A DNA stretch of 64,000 nucleotides from Caballeronia sp. SEWSISQ10-4 2 (GTDB lineage: Bacteria > Pseudomonadota > Gammaproteobacteria > Burkholderiales > Burkholderiaceae). Within the stretch, counting starts at the first letter, position 1. Each line of letters starts with the position of its first letter. The DNA lies in contig NZ_JALPRJ010000016.1 of NCBI RefSeq assembly GCF_030464885.1, positions 62,001-126,000 on the forward strand. The letters run 5' to 3'. The position numbers were made by a program, and so were the translations under genes. Shown here piece after piece: positions 1 through 8,964 of this stretch. The notes beneath the pieces are model-generated. The model was given only the letters and a program-made list of their open reading frames with translations, did not search any database and had not been told where the DNA came from.

Positions 1-2
1 TG

Positions 3-281
3 AGCCGGCTCGCGACGAGTTACGAAAGCGACGACCTGAATGCCGTGATGCGACTCGTGGTCCAGGTCGACAAACACGGCGGCGCGGTGCAGGAACCGTT
101 ACGCCAGTTCGGCGACCGCTTGCGCGAATCGCGCCGTGCGACCTTGCGTGAACGGATCGGCGCACTGACCGTGAAGATGACCGGCGTGATGGTCGTGACC
201 TTGCTGCCCGCGCTGTTGATCATGACGGCCGGTCCGGGGTTTATCGCAGTGTTCCATTCGCTGTCCGCGTTGCACCGATAG
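3..281 (+). CDS. tadC: TadC-like type II/IV secretion F-family protein, C-terminal end (partial)
   Basis: The reading frame is open from the left edge, so only the last ~92 residues are present. It has a conserved-looking amphipathic stretch (DRLRESRRATLRERIGALTV) followed by a hydrophobic segment ending in FIAVFHSLSALHR, as at the end of T2SS F/TadC inner-membrane platform proteins of Flp pilus systems. TadC proteins form the inner-membrane platform that works with the TadA ATPase. The next gene downstream is a TadD-like lipoprotein 20 bp away, then DUF3613 and TadG-like genes, which supports the assignment. The N-terminal part lies outside the window, so TadB versus TadC cannot be fully separated; position next to tadD favours TadC. 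Confidence 0.75.
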   Translation, partial: SRLATSYESDDLNAVMRLVVQVDKHGGAVQEPLRQFGDRLRESRRATLRERIGALTVKMTGVMVVTLLPALLIMTAGPGFIAVFHSLSALHR

Positions 282-301
282 ACGTTGAAGAGAGTAAAGC
301 C

Positions 302-1222
302 ATGAAACCGATCGCAATTGAGAGTCACCTGCCCGCTGTTGTCCTGGTGCTTGCCTGTACCGCCTTGGCGGCGCTGGGCGGCTGTGCGTCGAAGATGGAA
401 AGCGGTTATGGCGTTGGCGTACAGGCGGAGCGCGAAGCCGCGCTCCAGCAGTCGCAGCAGAAGCAGGACGCACCCGATACGCCCGGCATGTATCTCGCGC
501 TGATCGACCGGATGCAGGCGCAGGGTTTGTTTTACGCGTCGCTTGCGCATATAGACGCGTATGAGAAGCAGTACGGCGTAACGCCCGACACGACGCTGCT
601 GCGCGCCGATGCCTTGCGTCAGACCGGCCAGGCGCAGAGCAGCGCCGATGCTTACACGAAGTTGCTGAATACGCCGCTAGTGGCGCGGGGGTATCGCGGG
701 CTTGGTTTGCTGGCGGGCGCTGCGGCTGAGTTCGGTAAAGCATCCGAAGCTTTCGATACCGCTTCGCGCCTGGAGCCAACCGACGCCCTCACGCTTTCCG
801 ATCTCGGTTACGCGCGTTTGCGTCTCGGCGATGTGACGGGCGCGCGCGTACCGCTGATGAAAGCGGCCGAGCTGGCGCAGGACAACCCGAAGATCCTGAG
901 CAACGTCGCGCTGTTCCTGCTCGCCGACGGCCAGCCTGCCGCAGCGCAGGGGCTGATCGCGCAGCAGAAGTTTTCGCCGGAGGTGCAGCAGGCAATCCGC
1001 ACGGATGCCCAGCGTATCGCTGCGGCCGCGGCACAGGCCTCGCACGCGCGGGTCGCTGAGGTCACGTCGGCGACGTCCGAGCGTGCGCGTGTTCCCACAG
1101 CGCGCGCGCCACAGACGGTCCAGACCGTCGACTCGCTGCTGAACGCGCAATTGCCGCTGACCCAGACGTTCGATCAGTCCGGCGCGATGTCGGCCAAACA
1201 AGCGCAAGTGATCGCGCGTTGA
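302..1222 (+). CDS. tadD: TadD-like tetratricopeptide lipoprotein of the Flp pilus
   Basis: This 306-residue protein has a lipoprotein signal peptide: a hydrophobic stretch at residues 10-25 ends in a lipobox LGGC with Cys28. TPR-like helical repeats run from about residue 55 to 215 (for example ARLRLGDVTGARVPLMKAAE, then a second repeat with NPKILSNVALFLLADGQ). TadD proteins are outer-membrane-associated TPR lipoproteins needed for secretin or Flp pilus assembly. The C-terminal 80 residues are Ala/Thr/Arg-rich and look disordered. It sits between tadC and a DUF3613 gene in what appears to be one operon. The TPR assignment is from pattern; the Tad role comes from context. Confidence 0.8.
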   Translation: MKPIAIESHLPAVVLVLACTALAALGGCASKMESGYGVGVQAEREAALQQSQQKQDAPDTPGMYLALIDRMQAQGLFYASLAHIDAYEKQYGVTPDTTLLRADALRQTGQAQSSADAYTKLLNTPLVARGYRGLGLLAGAAAEFGKASEAFDTASRLEPTDALTLSDLGYARLRLGDVTGARVPLMKAAELAQDNPKILSNVALFLLADGQPAAAQGLIAQQKFSPEVQQAIRTDAQRIAAAAAQASHARVAEVTSATSERARVPTARAPQTVQTVDSLLNAQLPLTQTFDQSGAMSAKQAQVIAR

Positions 1223-1233
1223 GGGGAAGATCC

Positions 1234-1662
1234 ATGAACGAATATCGGACGATGCGGGGGCGGGGCGGCGTGACCGGTTTGGCCGCGGGATTGATCGTTG
1301 CGTTGGGGTCGATGGCAATTGCCGCCTGCACGGCGGCACAGACGCAGACACCGTTGACGGCGCAGGCTGAACCATCAGCGCTACAGGCACAGGAGCAACC
1401 GAAGGCACAGCCGCAGACGGGGGTTCCGCTAGAGACGGTCACCGTCGCCCGTCATGTCACGTTGATCGGTGACGCCACGCTATCGCTGCTTGCGTTGCAA
1501 CGAAGCGGTCAGATGGCCGCGCCGGCACAGCCGATGCTCGGTGCGGAAGCCAGCGCCGCGTACGCGCGTTATCTGAGATCCTTTAATCACCCGATTCCAG
1601 AGCATCTGGATTCGTCGGTGGGTACGGTCGGCGGCGCTGCAGGCGGCGGAGGCCAGAACTGA
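1234..1662 (+). CDS. DUF3613 domain protein of the Tad locus
   Basis: I place the start at the ATG at 1234, which has GAGGGG eight bases upstream; a TTG at 1219 in the same frame overlaps the tadD stop and is less likely. The 142-residue product has an N-terminal hydrophobic export segment (about residues 13-33, ending near IAAC, a possible lipobox). Its C-terminal part carries the DUF3613 pattern: LLALQRSG, then a run ending in AYARYLRSFNHPIPEHL. The molecular role is not known. Members sit in Tad pilus clusters of Burkholderiaceae between TadD-like and TadG-like genes, exactly as here, so a periplasmic accessory role in the pilus is inferred. Confidence 0.75.
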   Translation: MNEYRTMRGRGGVTGLAAGLIVALGSMAIAACTAAQTQTPLTAQAEPSALQAQEQPKAQPQTGVPLETVTVARHVTLIGDATLSLLALQRSGQMAAPAQPMLGAEASAAYARYLRSFNHPIPEHLDSSVGTVGGAAGGGGQN

Positions 1663-1663
1663 T

Positions 1664-3418
1664 ATGAACCGGCTGCCGACATCGCCGGGCAGGGTGGCAC
1701 CGCGTGGCCGCAAGGGCCAGCGCGGTGTGGCGAGCGTGTTGGCGGTGTTCTGGCTTCTGGTAGCGGTCGCGGCGCTTGCCGTTATCGATGTGGGTAACGT
1801 GTTTTATCAGCGTCGCGTATTGCAGAGTGTGGCGGACCTCGCGGCGAACGCGGGCGCACAGGTCGTCGACGATACCTGCTCGCGCGCCCCCGCCACGGCG
1901 ATCGGCAGCGCGGGCGCAAATGGCTTCAGCACGTCGGCGGCTGGCAACACCATCACGACGTCATGCGGGCGCTTTGATCCGACGCTTTACGCCGCGCCTA
2001 GTTACTTCGCGGCGTCGGCTACGCCGAGTAACGCGGTGCAGGTGACGGTATCGCGGCAAGTTCCTTATTTCTTCCTGGGGGCAGGGCGCGTGGTCAGCGC
2101 AACGGGAGTTGCGCAAGCGGTCAACGTGGGCGCGTTCACCATCGGCACGACGACGGCAAGCATCGACCCGACGGTCATTACCGGTCTGCTGAACGCCATG
2201 CTCGGGACCAATATCAGCTCGTTGCAGATCTCGGCAGCGGGTTATGCAGGCTTGGCGCAAGCGCGGATCCAGGTGGGCGATCTCGTCGCGGCAGCGGGAG
2301 TGGGCACCGTGGACCAATTGCTCGCGCTGAACCTCACGGCCGCGCAGCTCGTCAAACTCATGCTCGTTGCGTTGCAGACCACGCAAGTGGCGAACGCGAA
2401 TCTGTCGGTGGCGCTCGGTGCGCTGCAGGCCGTCGTGAACGCGAATATCCCCGGTTCGCAGACCATTGCAATCGGTGCGGTGAACGGCGCAACGGGTCTG
2501 CTGCAAGTCGGACTCGCCGATACTCAGTCTGCATTGAAAGCGACCATCAGCCCGTTCGATGCGCTGTTTGTAGTTGCCGAAATCGCGCGGGCGGGCATGT
2601 CCGCGGTGAATGTCTCGACGGGCTTGAACCTTCTTGGCCTGGCGACCGCTACATTGCAATTGCAAGTGATCCAGCCGCCCGTGCTGGCTGTGGGCGAAGC
2701 GGGGAAGACCCCGGCGGGCGCATGGCGGACGCTCGCAAACACGGCCCAGGTCCGGTTGTTTCTGAAGGTGACGCTCGGCGCGCTGCAGGGGCTGCCGCTC
2801 GGACTTGGCGCACCGATCGTGACGCTGCCGGTCAACATCTACGTAGCGCCCGGGACGGCGTGGTTGAGGTCCACGCAATGCCGGGCAACCAAGGCAGCAA
2901 GCAACTCGGTGATCGGCGTTCAGACAGGCCTCGCCAACGTGTGCGTAGGTGACGCGCCGACAAACCTCTCCGCGTCCGCGCCGTACAGTTGCTCACCGGC
3001 AACGCTTGTCAACGTACTCGGTCTCATCACCATTCAGACGGTTGCATCGTTTCCCGCCGTGGTGGCTGCATCGAATGCGGTGACGATGACATTCGACGGC
3101 ATTGCGGGCAACGCCGACGACTACCAAACGACGAATTCAAACCAGGTCGGCGGCGTCTTGTATAACGCGACGATGGGTTTGGCTACGCAGTTGTCTGCTC
3201 CGAACGGACTGACGGTGTCGGTGCTCGGGATACCACTTCCGCTCGGGTCGGCCATTGGGCAGACCCTTGCAAACTTCGTCGTGCCTCTGTTGACGCCGAT
3301 ATTTAATGCATTGGACACGGTCCTTGGGCCGGTGCTGCAACTCCTCGGCGCACAGGTTGGTGTAAGCACGATTCACGATATATCGCTGACCTGCGGTCAG
3401 TCGCAGCTTCAGTATTGA
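1664..3418 (+). CDS. TadG-like Flp pilus-assembly protein with single N-terminal membrane segment
   Basis: A 584-residue protein with a basic N-terminus and one transmembrane segment at about residues 22-42 (sequence around GVASVLAVFWLLVAVAALAV), followed by the D-G-N-FYQRR-LQ-ADLAA-AGAQ pattern seen in TadE/TadG N-terminal domains. The rest is a long exported domain rich in Ala, Val, Leu, Thr and Asn, with a few paired cysteines, and no von Willebrand A domain that I can see. TadG-like proteins are minor, envelope-anchored parts of the Flp pilus machine. The start is supported by GGAGG a little upstream and near-zero spacing to the DUF3613 gene. It is the last structural gene of the pilus operon. 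Confidence 0.75.
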   Translation: MNRLPTSPGRVAPRGRKGQRGVASVLAVFWLLVAVAALAVIDVGNVFYQRRVLQSVADLAANAGAQVVDDTCSRAPATAIGSAGANGFSTSAAGNTITTSCGRFDPTLYAAPSYFAASATPSNAVQVTVSRQVPYFFLGAGRVVSATGVAQAVNVGAFTIGTTTASIDPTVITGLLNAMLGTNISSLQISAAGYAGLAQARIQVGDLVAAAGVGTVDQLLALNLTAAQLVKLMLVALQTTQVANANLSVALGALQAVVNANIPGSQTIAIGAVNGATGLLQVGLADTQSALKATISPFDALFVVAEIARAGMSAVNVSTGLNLLGLATATLQLQVIQPPVLAVGEAGKTPAGAWRTLANTAQVRLFLKVTLGALQGLPLGLGAPIVTLPVNIYVAPGTAWLRSTQCRATKAASNSVIGVQTGLANVCVGDAPTNLSASAPYSCSPATLVNVLGLITIQTVASFPAVVAASNAVTMTFDGIAGNADDYQTTNSNQVGGVLYNATMGLATQLSAPNGLTVSVLGIPLPLGSAIGQTLANFVVPLLTPIFNALDTVLGPVLQLLGAQVGVSTIHDISLTCGQSQLQY

Positions 3419-3530
3419 ATCGATGACTGAACCCGCGACTCGCAGGCGCCGTTAACACGGTAACGAAGGCAAGCATTGAAACCACGCAACGGCTACCAAA
3501 CCAAAAGACGCAAGCCATGAGACTCGAGCA

Positions 3531-4922
3531 ATGAGACCAACGACGAAAATCGACGACCTCGATATTTACGTGTGGGAAGGCAAGGCGGATATCGTCGAGC
3601 AGGTGGTGCGCTGCATGTCGAGTTTTGAAGTCGACGTGATCCGTGCCGACGGCATGTCGATTGCCGCCGGGCAGGACTCCCAGCGCCAGGCGATCGCCAT
3701 TGTGAGCGTGAGCGTGATCGACACGGGCGCGTTCGCATTGCGTGATTGGGAAGCGCATCGCGGCATGCCGGTCATCTGGGTGGGCGCCGCGCCGCGTGAG
3801 CGCGACACGACTGTTTTCCCCACCGACTACTCGCATATCCTGCCACTCGATTTCACCGGTGCGGAGTTGCGCCGGATGGTGGCCAAGCTCGCGCAGCAAC
3901 TACGTGCACATGGCGAACAGGTCCAGGAATCCAGCGCGCTGATTGCGAATGCGGAGTGCATGCAGGCGTTGCTGCGTGAAGTGACGACCTTCGCCGATTG
4001 CGACACCAGCGTGCTCGTGCACGGCGAAACCGGCGTGGGTAAGGAGCGCATTGCGCAGATGCTGCACGAGCATCACAAGCGGTATTCCGAAGGTCCGTTC
4101 GTGCCGGTCAATTGCGGCGCGATTCCCGATGGCCTGTTCGAATCGCTGTTCTTCGGTCACGCGAAAGGCTCGTTCACCGGTGCGGTGATTGCGCACAAGG
4201 GTTACTTCGAACAGGCCGATGGCGGCACGCTGTTCCTCGACGAAATCGGCGATATGCCGCTTTATCAGCAGGTCAAATTGTTGCGCGTGCTGGAAGACAG
4301 CGCGGTCACGCGGATCGGTTCGGCTACGCCGGTCAAGGTGGATTTCAGGCTGGTCGCCGCGACCAACAAGAGCCTGCCGCAACTCGTGAAGAACGGCGAC
4401 TTTCGCGCGGATCTCTACTATCGGCTGGCCGTGATCGAGTTGAAGATTCCGTCGCTGGAGGAACGGGGCGCGCTCGACAAGATTGCGTTGTTCAAGTCCT
4501 TTATCGCGCAAGTGGTCGGACAGGAGAAGCTTGCGAGCTTGCCCGAATTGCCGTACTGGCTAGCCGATGCCGTTGCGGATAGTTATTTCCCCGGCAACGT
4601 GCGCGAGTTGCGTAATCTGGCGGAGCGCATAGGCGTGACGGTGCGGCAAGTGGGATCGTGGGATACCGCGCGGCTGCAGCGCTTGCTTGCGCTTGCCCGC
4701 ACGTCGCAGCCGGTGCCGCCGGAACTGAGCGCGGAAGTGCTTGTCGATCGCAGCAAGTGGGACATGAACGAACGCAACCGCGTGCTGGCGGCGCTCGAGG
4801 CAAACGGCTGGCGGCGTCAGGATACGGCGAGCCATTTGGGTATCAGCCGCAAGGTGCTGTGGGAAAAAATGCGCAAGTTCCAGATCTTCGATGAAGAACC
4901 TGAAACGCGCGTAGCGGATTAG
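3531..4922 (+). CDS. Sigma-54-dependent transcriptional activator (AAA+ with Fis-type HTH)
   Basis: A 463-residue bacterial enhancer-binding protein. Residues 1-125 form a divergent receiver-like N-terminal region without an obvious phosphorylatable Asp pocket. The AAA+ domain follows: Walker A GETGVGKE at 165-172, the sigma-54 contact loop GSFTGA at 213-218 (usual form GAFTGA), Walker [12 protein letters not shown] at 231-241, an arginine-finger region near FRADLYYRL, and sensor II near [11 protein letters not shown]. The C-terminus (about 415-455) is a Fis-type helix-turn-helix ([20 protein letters not shown]). It lies 112 bp downstream of the TadG-like gene on the same strand, so it probably controls the pilus locus. 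I found no -24/-12 promoter inside the window to support a target. Confidence 0.9.
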   Translation: MRPTTKIDDLDIYVWEGKADIVEQVVRCMSSFEVDVIRADGMSIAAGQDSQRQAIAIVSVSVIDTGAFALRDWEAHRGMPVIWVGAAPRERDTTVFPTDYSHILPLDFTGAELRRMVAKLAQQLRAHGEQVQESSALIANAECMQALLREVTTFADCDTSVLVHGETGVGKERIAQMLHEHHKRYSEGPFVPVNCGAIPDGLFESLFFGHAKGSFTGAVIAHKGYFEQADGGTLFLDEIGDMPLYQQVKLLRVLEDSAVTRIGSATPVKVDFRLVAATNKSLPQLVKNGDFRADLYYRLAVIELKIPSLEERGALDKIALFKSFIAQVVGQEKLASLPELPYWLADAVADSYFPGNVRELRNLAERIGVTVRQVGSWDTARLQRLLALARTSQPVPPELSAEVLVDRSKWDMNERNRVLAALEANGWRRQDTASHLGISRKVLWEKMRKFQIFDEEPETRVAD

Positions 4923-4938
4923 AAAGTGGCGGATGGAC

Positions 4939-4967
4939 CGCGGCAAGGCCGACGTTTTTTTGCCGCG
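4939..4967. terminator. Possible bidirectional terminator between convergent genes
   Basis: Inverted repeat CGCGGCAA (4939-4946) and TTGCCGCG (4960-4967) with a loop containing six T residues, lying between the end of the sigma-54 activator and the end of surE, which converge here. The T-run is inside the loop rather than after the stem, so this is not a textbook intrinsic terminator; the placement is what supports it. Confidence 0.4.
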
Positions 4968-4980
4968 TGAGTTCGCTCGC

Positions 4981-5772
4981 TTACGCCAGCGCCGCCGTCA
5001 GCGCAGCGAACGTGCGTTCATCGGTGCGTTCGAAATGCAGCGGCGTCACCGACACGCGGCCCGATGCCACCACTGCTGTTTCACTGTCGGGCGCGTTCTC
5101 TCGCGGGCCACGCTGGAAACGCAGCCAGTGATATTGCAGGCCACGCGGGTCGGTTTGCGGCAGGACATCGATACCTTCCACCAGCCCCACGCCTTGACGC
5201 GTCGGTGTCAGCGGGCCGGCTAAAGCGGCGTCTATATCCGGGAAATTCACGTTGAGGCAGGTCGGCGCGTCGTGCGCGATGGCCACGAGCGAGCGGATCA
5301 CATCGGGCGCGAGTTCGCGCGCGGTGTCCCAGCGCACGTTGTCGCGGTCACTGAAGGTCTGGCTCAATGCAATGGATGGCAAGCCGAGCAACAAGCCCGT
5401 CATGGCTGCACCGACGGTGCCGGAGAACATGGTTTCCACGCCGAGGTTGCCACCGCGGTTGATCCCTGAGAGCACGAGCGTGGGTGGTGCGTCCTTCATC
5501 AGATGGCGCACGGCCATCACGACGCAATCGCCGGGTGTGCCGAGCACGCCGAAGCGGTACTTGCTGTGCTGGCTTACGCGCAATGGCGAATGCAAACTGA
5601 TGGAATGCGAGGTGCCGCTCTGGTCGTGCTCGGGGGCGACGACCCACACTTCGTCCGCGAGTTCCGCGGCCACGGCTTCGAGTACGGCGAGGCCGGGTGC
5701 GTCGATGCCGTCGTCGTTGGTTAGCAGAACGCGGGCAAGTCTGGGCCGGGAAGCGGGCATTGCAGAGGGCAT
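4981..5772 (-). CDS. surE: 5'/3'-nucleotidase SurE
   Basis: A 263-residue SurE family phosphatase that removes phosphate from nucleoside 5'- and 3'-monophosphates with a divalent metal. Visible family motifs are LLTNDDGIDAPG with the metal-binding Asp20-Asp21, the SGTSHSISL segment, and SGINRGGNLG, which carries the conserved Asn. Length fits the family (about 250-265). The ATG at 5772 has a strong ribosome binding site (AAGGAG) upstream. In many beta- and gammaproteobacteria surE is beside pcm and nlpD; those are not next to it here, so this may be a second or relocated copy. Confidence 0.93.
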   Translation of the reverse strand: MPSAMPASRPRLARVLLTNDDGIDAPGLAVLEAVAAELADEVWVVAPEHDQSGTSHSISLHSPLRVSQHSKYRFGVLGTPGDCVVMAVRHLMKDAPPTLVLSGINRGGNLGVETMFSGTVGAAMTGLLLGLPSIALSQTFSDRDNVRWDTARELAPDVIRSLVAIAHDAPTCLNVNFPDIDAALAGPLTPTRQGVGLVEGIDVLPQTDPRGLQYHWLRFQRGPRENAPDSETAVVASGRVSVTPLHFERTDERTFAALTAALA

Positions 5773-5907
5773 TGCAAATCTCCTTTCGATTTGGGGGAAA
5801 CATCAGCCAATCGATTATTCCAGAGATTGTCGTGCGGGGTAACGCGGTGAATCGGCAATGTCGCGAAGCGCGTTCGCGATCTGCGTGGCGATATCTACTT
5901 CGGGGGT

Positions 5908-6147
5908 TTACTTGATGCCCAACCCGCGCAGCACCGCATTACCGTCTTCGGTCAAGCGGAACTTGGCCTCGCCTGGCGTGGGCGACACCATCTCGACGTA
6001 GCCGTATTCGCTCAGCGAGGCAACGTCGGGGGTAGCGGCCATCACATCGATCGGCGCGTGCAGCAGCAACAGCAGCGTCGCGATTTCGTGGTGGCTCAGT
6101 AGTCGTTTGATGGCCCGCACAGGAGCCGATGCGTTGCGGAGGTTCAT
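5908..6147 (-). CDS. Small winged-helix-like hypothetical protein
   Basis: A 79-residue protein starting at an ATG with a perfect AAAGGAG site about eight bases upstream, which is the main reason to accept such a short gene. The sequence (RAIKRLLSHHEIATLLLLLH, then SLSEYGYVEM and FRLTEDGNAVLRGLG) reads like helices followed by a beta wing, as in MarR- or PadR-type winged-helix folds, but a dimerisation domain is missing. It could bind DNA or be a small regulatory adaptor. It is separated from surE by 135 bp and from the DUF1571 gene by 177 bp, with no clear operon partner. Function unknown. Confidence 0.65.
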   Translation of the reverse strand: MNLRNASAPVRAIKRLLSHHEIATLLLLLHAPIDVMAATPDVASLSEYGYVEMVSPTPGEAKFRLTEDGNAVLRGLGIK

Positions 6148-6324
6148 GACGAACTCCTTTCGTTAAAACTTAGTCTTGATGTCGTGCAGCGGTTCGACCG
6201 CACCACGCGACAGCGCATGAAGTGTCGATGAAGTTGGGGCAGGGTACCGATCAAGTCTTAGGCGAAACTTAAAACGCGCCCAAAGCCACGCGTGAACCGG
6301 CCCTGAAAATAATCCGGCATTCGC

Positions 6325-7326
6325 CTAAAAACCGTAAGCCGAATTCTTCGGGTTGAACGCTGCGTCGTCGAATGTTTTCGGCACGATGTTCTGGAACACG
6401 ATGCTTTCAAAAATCTTGCCGGCGTTGTCGAAGGATTCCGCCGTCCGGAAATACGGCCGTCTCAAATCCAGGCCCAGTATTTCTTTCTTGGCGTAGAAAT
6501 CGGGCTGTCCAGAAGGGGTTTCGTAAGTGAAAGTGACCACGCGCGCACCATCGATGGTTTTCACCTCGATGGCGTTGGCGCGCGTGACCCCGGCTTCGGC
6601 GAATTTCTTGCCTTCGGCCAGGAACTGCTGCGTGATGAATTCGGTGCCGAGATCGCGTACCGAATGCCGCGATTGCGAGCGCGCAAGCGAGCCGTCGAGT
6701 GATGTCCACATCGCCATGACATTCAGAAATCCGCCCAGATGTCCGTACATTTCGTCGGGACGCGCAGTTTCGTCGTAGAGAATTTCCTGGCCCGCGTGCG
6801 CGCCGTCGGGCAACCATTTTGCGTAGACCCGCAGCGGGTCGCGCGTCACGCGCACCAGCATGTGGTCGGCCCGATCCGGCCATCTGTCGTGGATGCGCTC
6901 ACGCTTGAGCATGGTGAACTCGTACGACGGATAACCGTTGGGGCCTTCCTTCAGATAGCGCGGCAGCGCAAGCGGATCGAGCGATTTGAACAGCGACACG
7001 AGCGCCGCGTCGCTCATGTCGGCGAGCATGCCGCTCAGCGCGGCGTGGCTTAGCCAGCGAACCTGGGCGTCGAGCGGGAGCGTGCCGACTTGTGCCGCGG
7101 GCGTCTTCGGCGGCGCGCTTGTTGCTCTGGCGGAGGGCGCCGGACCTGCCGCGGATGTGGCGGCGAACGTAGGCAACGCCGCCACACCCGTGCTGGTTGC
7201 TTCCTGTGCACGCAAGGTGGCGGGCACGGCGATGGCTACCAGCGCAACAACGCTCACCAGGTTCCAGACGCACGCAACTACGCGGATCCGCTTGTGGTTT
7301 TGGCGGCGCTGTCGTGCTCGATGCAT
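6325..7326 (-). CDS. DUF1571 domain exported protein
   Basis: A 333-residue protein with a basic N-terminus and a signal or anchor segment at about residues 18-40. A low-complexity Ala/Pro/Thr linker follows to about residue 80, then a globular domain with the DUF1571 pattern (YEFTMLKRERI, later LRVYAKWLPDG and GQEILYD), which resembles LolA-like folds that bind lipid in the periplasm. The ATG at 7326 has GGAGAA upstream. No operon partner is evident; it converges with nothing and precedes the small winged-helix gene by 177 bp. The biochemical role of DUF1571 is not established; a periplasmic lipid or envelope role is inference from fold resemblance. Confidence 0.7.
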   Translation of the reverse strand: MHRARQRRQNHKRIRVVACVWNLVSVVALVAIAVPATLRAQEATSTGVAALPTFAATSAAGPAPSARATSAPPKTPAAQVGTLPLDAQVRWLSHAALSGMLADMSDAALVSLFKSLDPLALPRYLKEGPNGYPSYEFTMLKRERIHDRWPDRADHMLVRVTRDPLRVYAKWLPDGAHAGQEILYDETARPDEMYGHLGGFLNVMAMWTSLDGSLARSQSRHSVRDLGTEFITQQFLAEGKKFAEAGVTRANAIEVKTIDGARVVTFTYETPSGQPDFYAKKEILGLDLRRPYFRTAESFDNAGKIFESIVFQNIVPKTFDDAAFNPKNSAYGF

Positions 7327-7497
7327 GAAGTTCTCCGTGGTCCGTTCGTTCTGCTTTGGCTACTTTCGCGTCGCGCAGTTCACGGCGAAAATCTTTCCTT
7401 GTCTTAGAACGGATCACGGAGACCGGAAATTCCGGGGTGGGGCACTTTATCTTCAGACGGCGATCGTCGACAAAACTCAGCGGCGTGCCGGCCGCCT

Positions 7498-8814
7498 TCA
7501 GCGCTCGAGGATTGCCACGACGCCCTGTCCGCCCGCCGCGCAGATGGAGATCAGGCCGCGGCGCGTGCGGGTATCGCCGGGCGCCGGGGCGGGCTCTTGC
7601 GCGAGCATCTTGGCAAGCGTTCCCACGATCCGGCCGCCGGTCGCGGCGAACGGGTGCCCCGTTGCCAGCGACCCGCCGTTGATGTTCATGCGAACCCGCT
7701 CGATCGACCCGAACGGGCCGTCCAGCCCGAGTTGCGTGCGGCAGTATTCCTCGTCTTCCCAGGCCGCGAGCGTGCACAGCACTTGCGCTGCGAACGCTTC
7801 GTGGATCTCGTAGAAATCGAAGTCCGGCAGGGCCAGCCCCGCGCGTTCGAGCAAACGCGGCACGGCGTAAGCGGGCGCCATCAGGAGGCCTTCTTTCTTG
7901 TCGAAGAAATCGACGGCCGCAGTCGCCGAGAGCGTGAGATACGCGAGCACGGGCAGGTTGCGCGCGGCCGCCCATTCCTCCGATGCCAGCAGCACCGCCG
8001 ACGCCCCATCGGTCAGCGGCGTGGAATTGCCGGCCGTGAGCGTGCCGGCGTCTCGGTCGAAGACGGGTTTCAGCGCGGCGAGCCGCTCGGACGTGAGCTC
8101 CGGGCGCAGGATGTTGTCGCGTGAAAGACCCTTGTACGGCGTCATCAGGTCGTTGAAGAAACCGCGCTCATACGCGGCCGTCAGCTTGCGATGACTATCG
8201 AGCGCAAGCTCGTCCTGCGCCTCGCGCGATATCTTCCAGCGCTTGGCCATCAGCTCGCAGTGTTCGCCCATCGAAAGACCAGTGCGGGGTTCGCTGTTAC
8301 GCGGCAGCGAGGGTTTGACCAGCATGTCCGGCCGCAGCTTGACGAGCGCGCTCAAACGCTGTGCCGTAGACTTGCCGCGGTTCGCTTCGAGCAGGATCTT
8401 GCGCATCCGTTCGTTGACGCCAACAGGCGCGTCGGACGTCGTGTCCACGCCGCCTGCAATGCCCGCATCGATCTGTCCGAGCGCGATCTTGTTCGCGACC
8501 AGGATCGCGGTTTCAAGGCCTGTCCCGCAGGCCTGGCTGACATCGTAGGCGGGCGTTTCCCGGGCGAGGGTCGTGGACAGCAGCGCCTCGCGCGTGAGAT
8601 TGAAGTCGCGTGAATGCTTGATGACCGCGCCCGCCGCGACTTCGCCGAGACGCAGGCCATGCAGGTCATATCGATCGATCAGGCCTTGCAGCGTGAACGT
8701 CAGCATGTCCTGGTTCGATGCCGTCGAATACGCCGTGTTGGAGCGCGCAAACGGAATCCGGTTACTGCCGAGGATCGCCACGCGACGCACGGCGGGAAGG
8801 GCGCTCACAGTCAT
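7498..8814 (-). CDS. fadI: Acetyl-CoA C-acetyltransferase (FadI-like thiolase)
   Basis: A 438-residue thiolase that performs the final CoA-dependent cleavage of 3-ketoacyl-CoA in beta-oxidation. The nucleophilic cysteine is Cys96 in VSQACGTGLE, the second active-site histidine is His387 in GHPFAATGG, and the C-terminal catalytic cysteine is Cys425 in CAAGGQG. Length and the GHPFAATGGR form fit the FadI/long trifunctional-partner group better than biosynthetic PhaA. It is the last gene of a minus-strand operon with fadE-like, FabG-like and MaoC genes, giving a route from acyl-CoA through hydration and oxidation to thiolysis. The gene symbol is by resemblance; phaA/bktB type activity cannot be excluded. 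Confidence 0.87.
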   Translation of the reverse strand: MTVSALPAVRRVAILGSNRIPFARSNTAYSTASNQDMLTFTLQGLIDRYDLHGLRLGEVAAGAVIKHSRDFNLTREALLSTTLARETPAYDVSQACGTGLETAILVANKIALGQIDAGIAGGVDTTSDAPVGVNERMRKILLEANRGKSTAQRLSALVKLRPDMLVKPSLPRNSEPRTGLSMGEHCELMAKRWKISREAQDELALDSHRKLTAAYERGFFNDLMTPYKGLSRDNILRPELTSERLAALKPVFDRDAGTLTAGNSTPLTDGASAVLLASEEWAAARNLPVLAYLTLSATAAVDFFDKKEGLLMAPAYAVPRLLERAGLALPDFDFYEIHEAFAAQVLCTLAAWEDEEYCRTQLGLDGPFGSIERVRMNINGGSLATGHPFAATGGRIVGTLAKMLAQEPAPAPGDTRTRRGLISICAAGGQGVVAILER

Positions 8815-8892
8815 GATGAGGTCTCGTCGAGGGATACGGCGGGCGCTTTGAGGCCGGGTTTAATCAGCGTGGCCGGGTTCAAACCATCACGT

Positions 8893-8964
8893 TTGTCCAA
8901 GGCCTGAGTCATGTGAATTCCCACTCGATTGTCCAAGGCCTGAGTCATGTGAATTCCCACTCGA
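8893..8964. repeat. Exact 36-bp tandem duplication over the end of the MaoC gene
   Basis: Positions 8893-8928 and 8929-8964 are identical 36-base units placed head to tail. The right-hand copy holds the last codons and stop of the MaoC gene; the left-hand copy repeats these and the first bases after the stop. The unit is a multiple of three. It looks like a recent slippage or unequal-crossing duplication; it leaves the protein unchanged because the stop is read in the first (coding-side) copy. Confidence 0.95.

Noticed and set aside
1219..1233. TTG start for the DUF3613 gene
   Set aside because: Overlaps the tadD stop and lies ahead of the GAGGGG site that serves the ATG at 1234.
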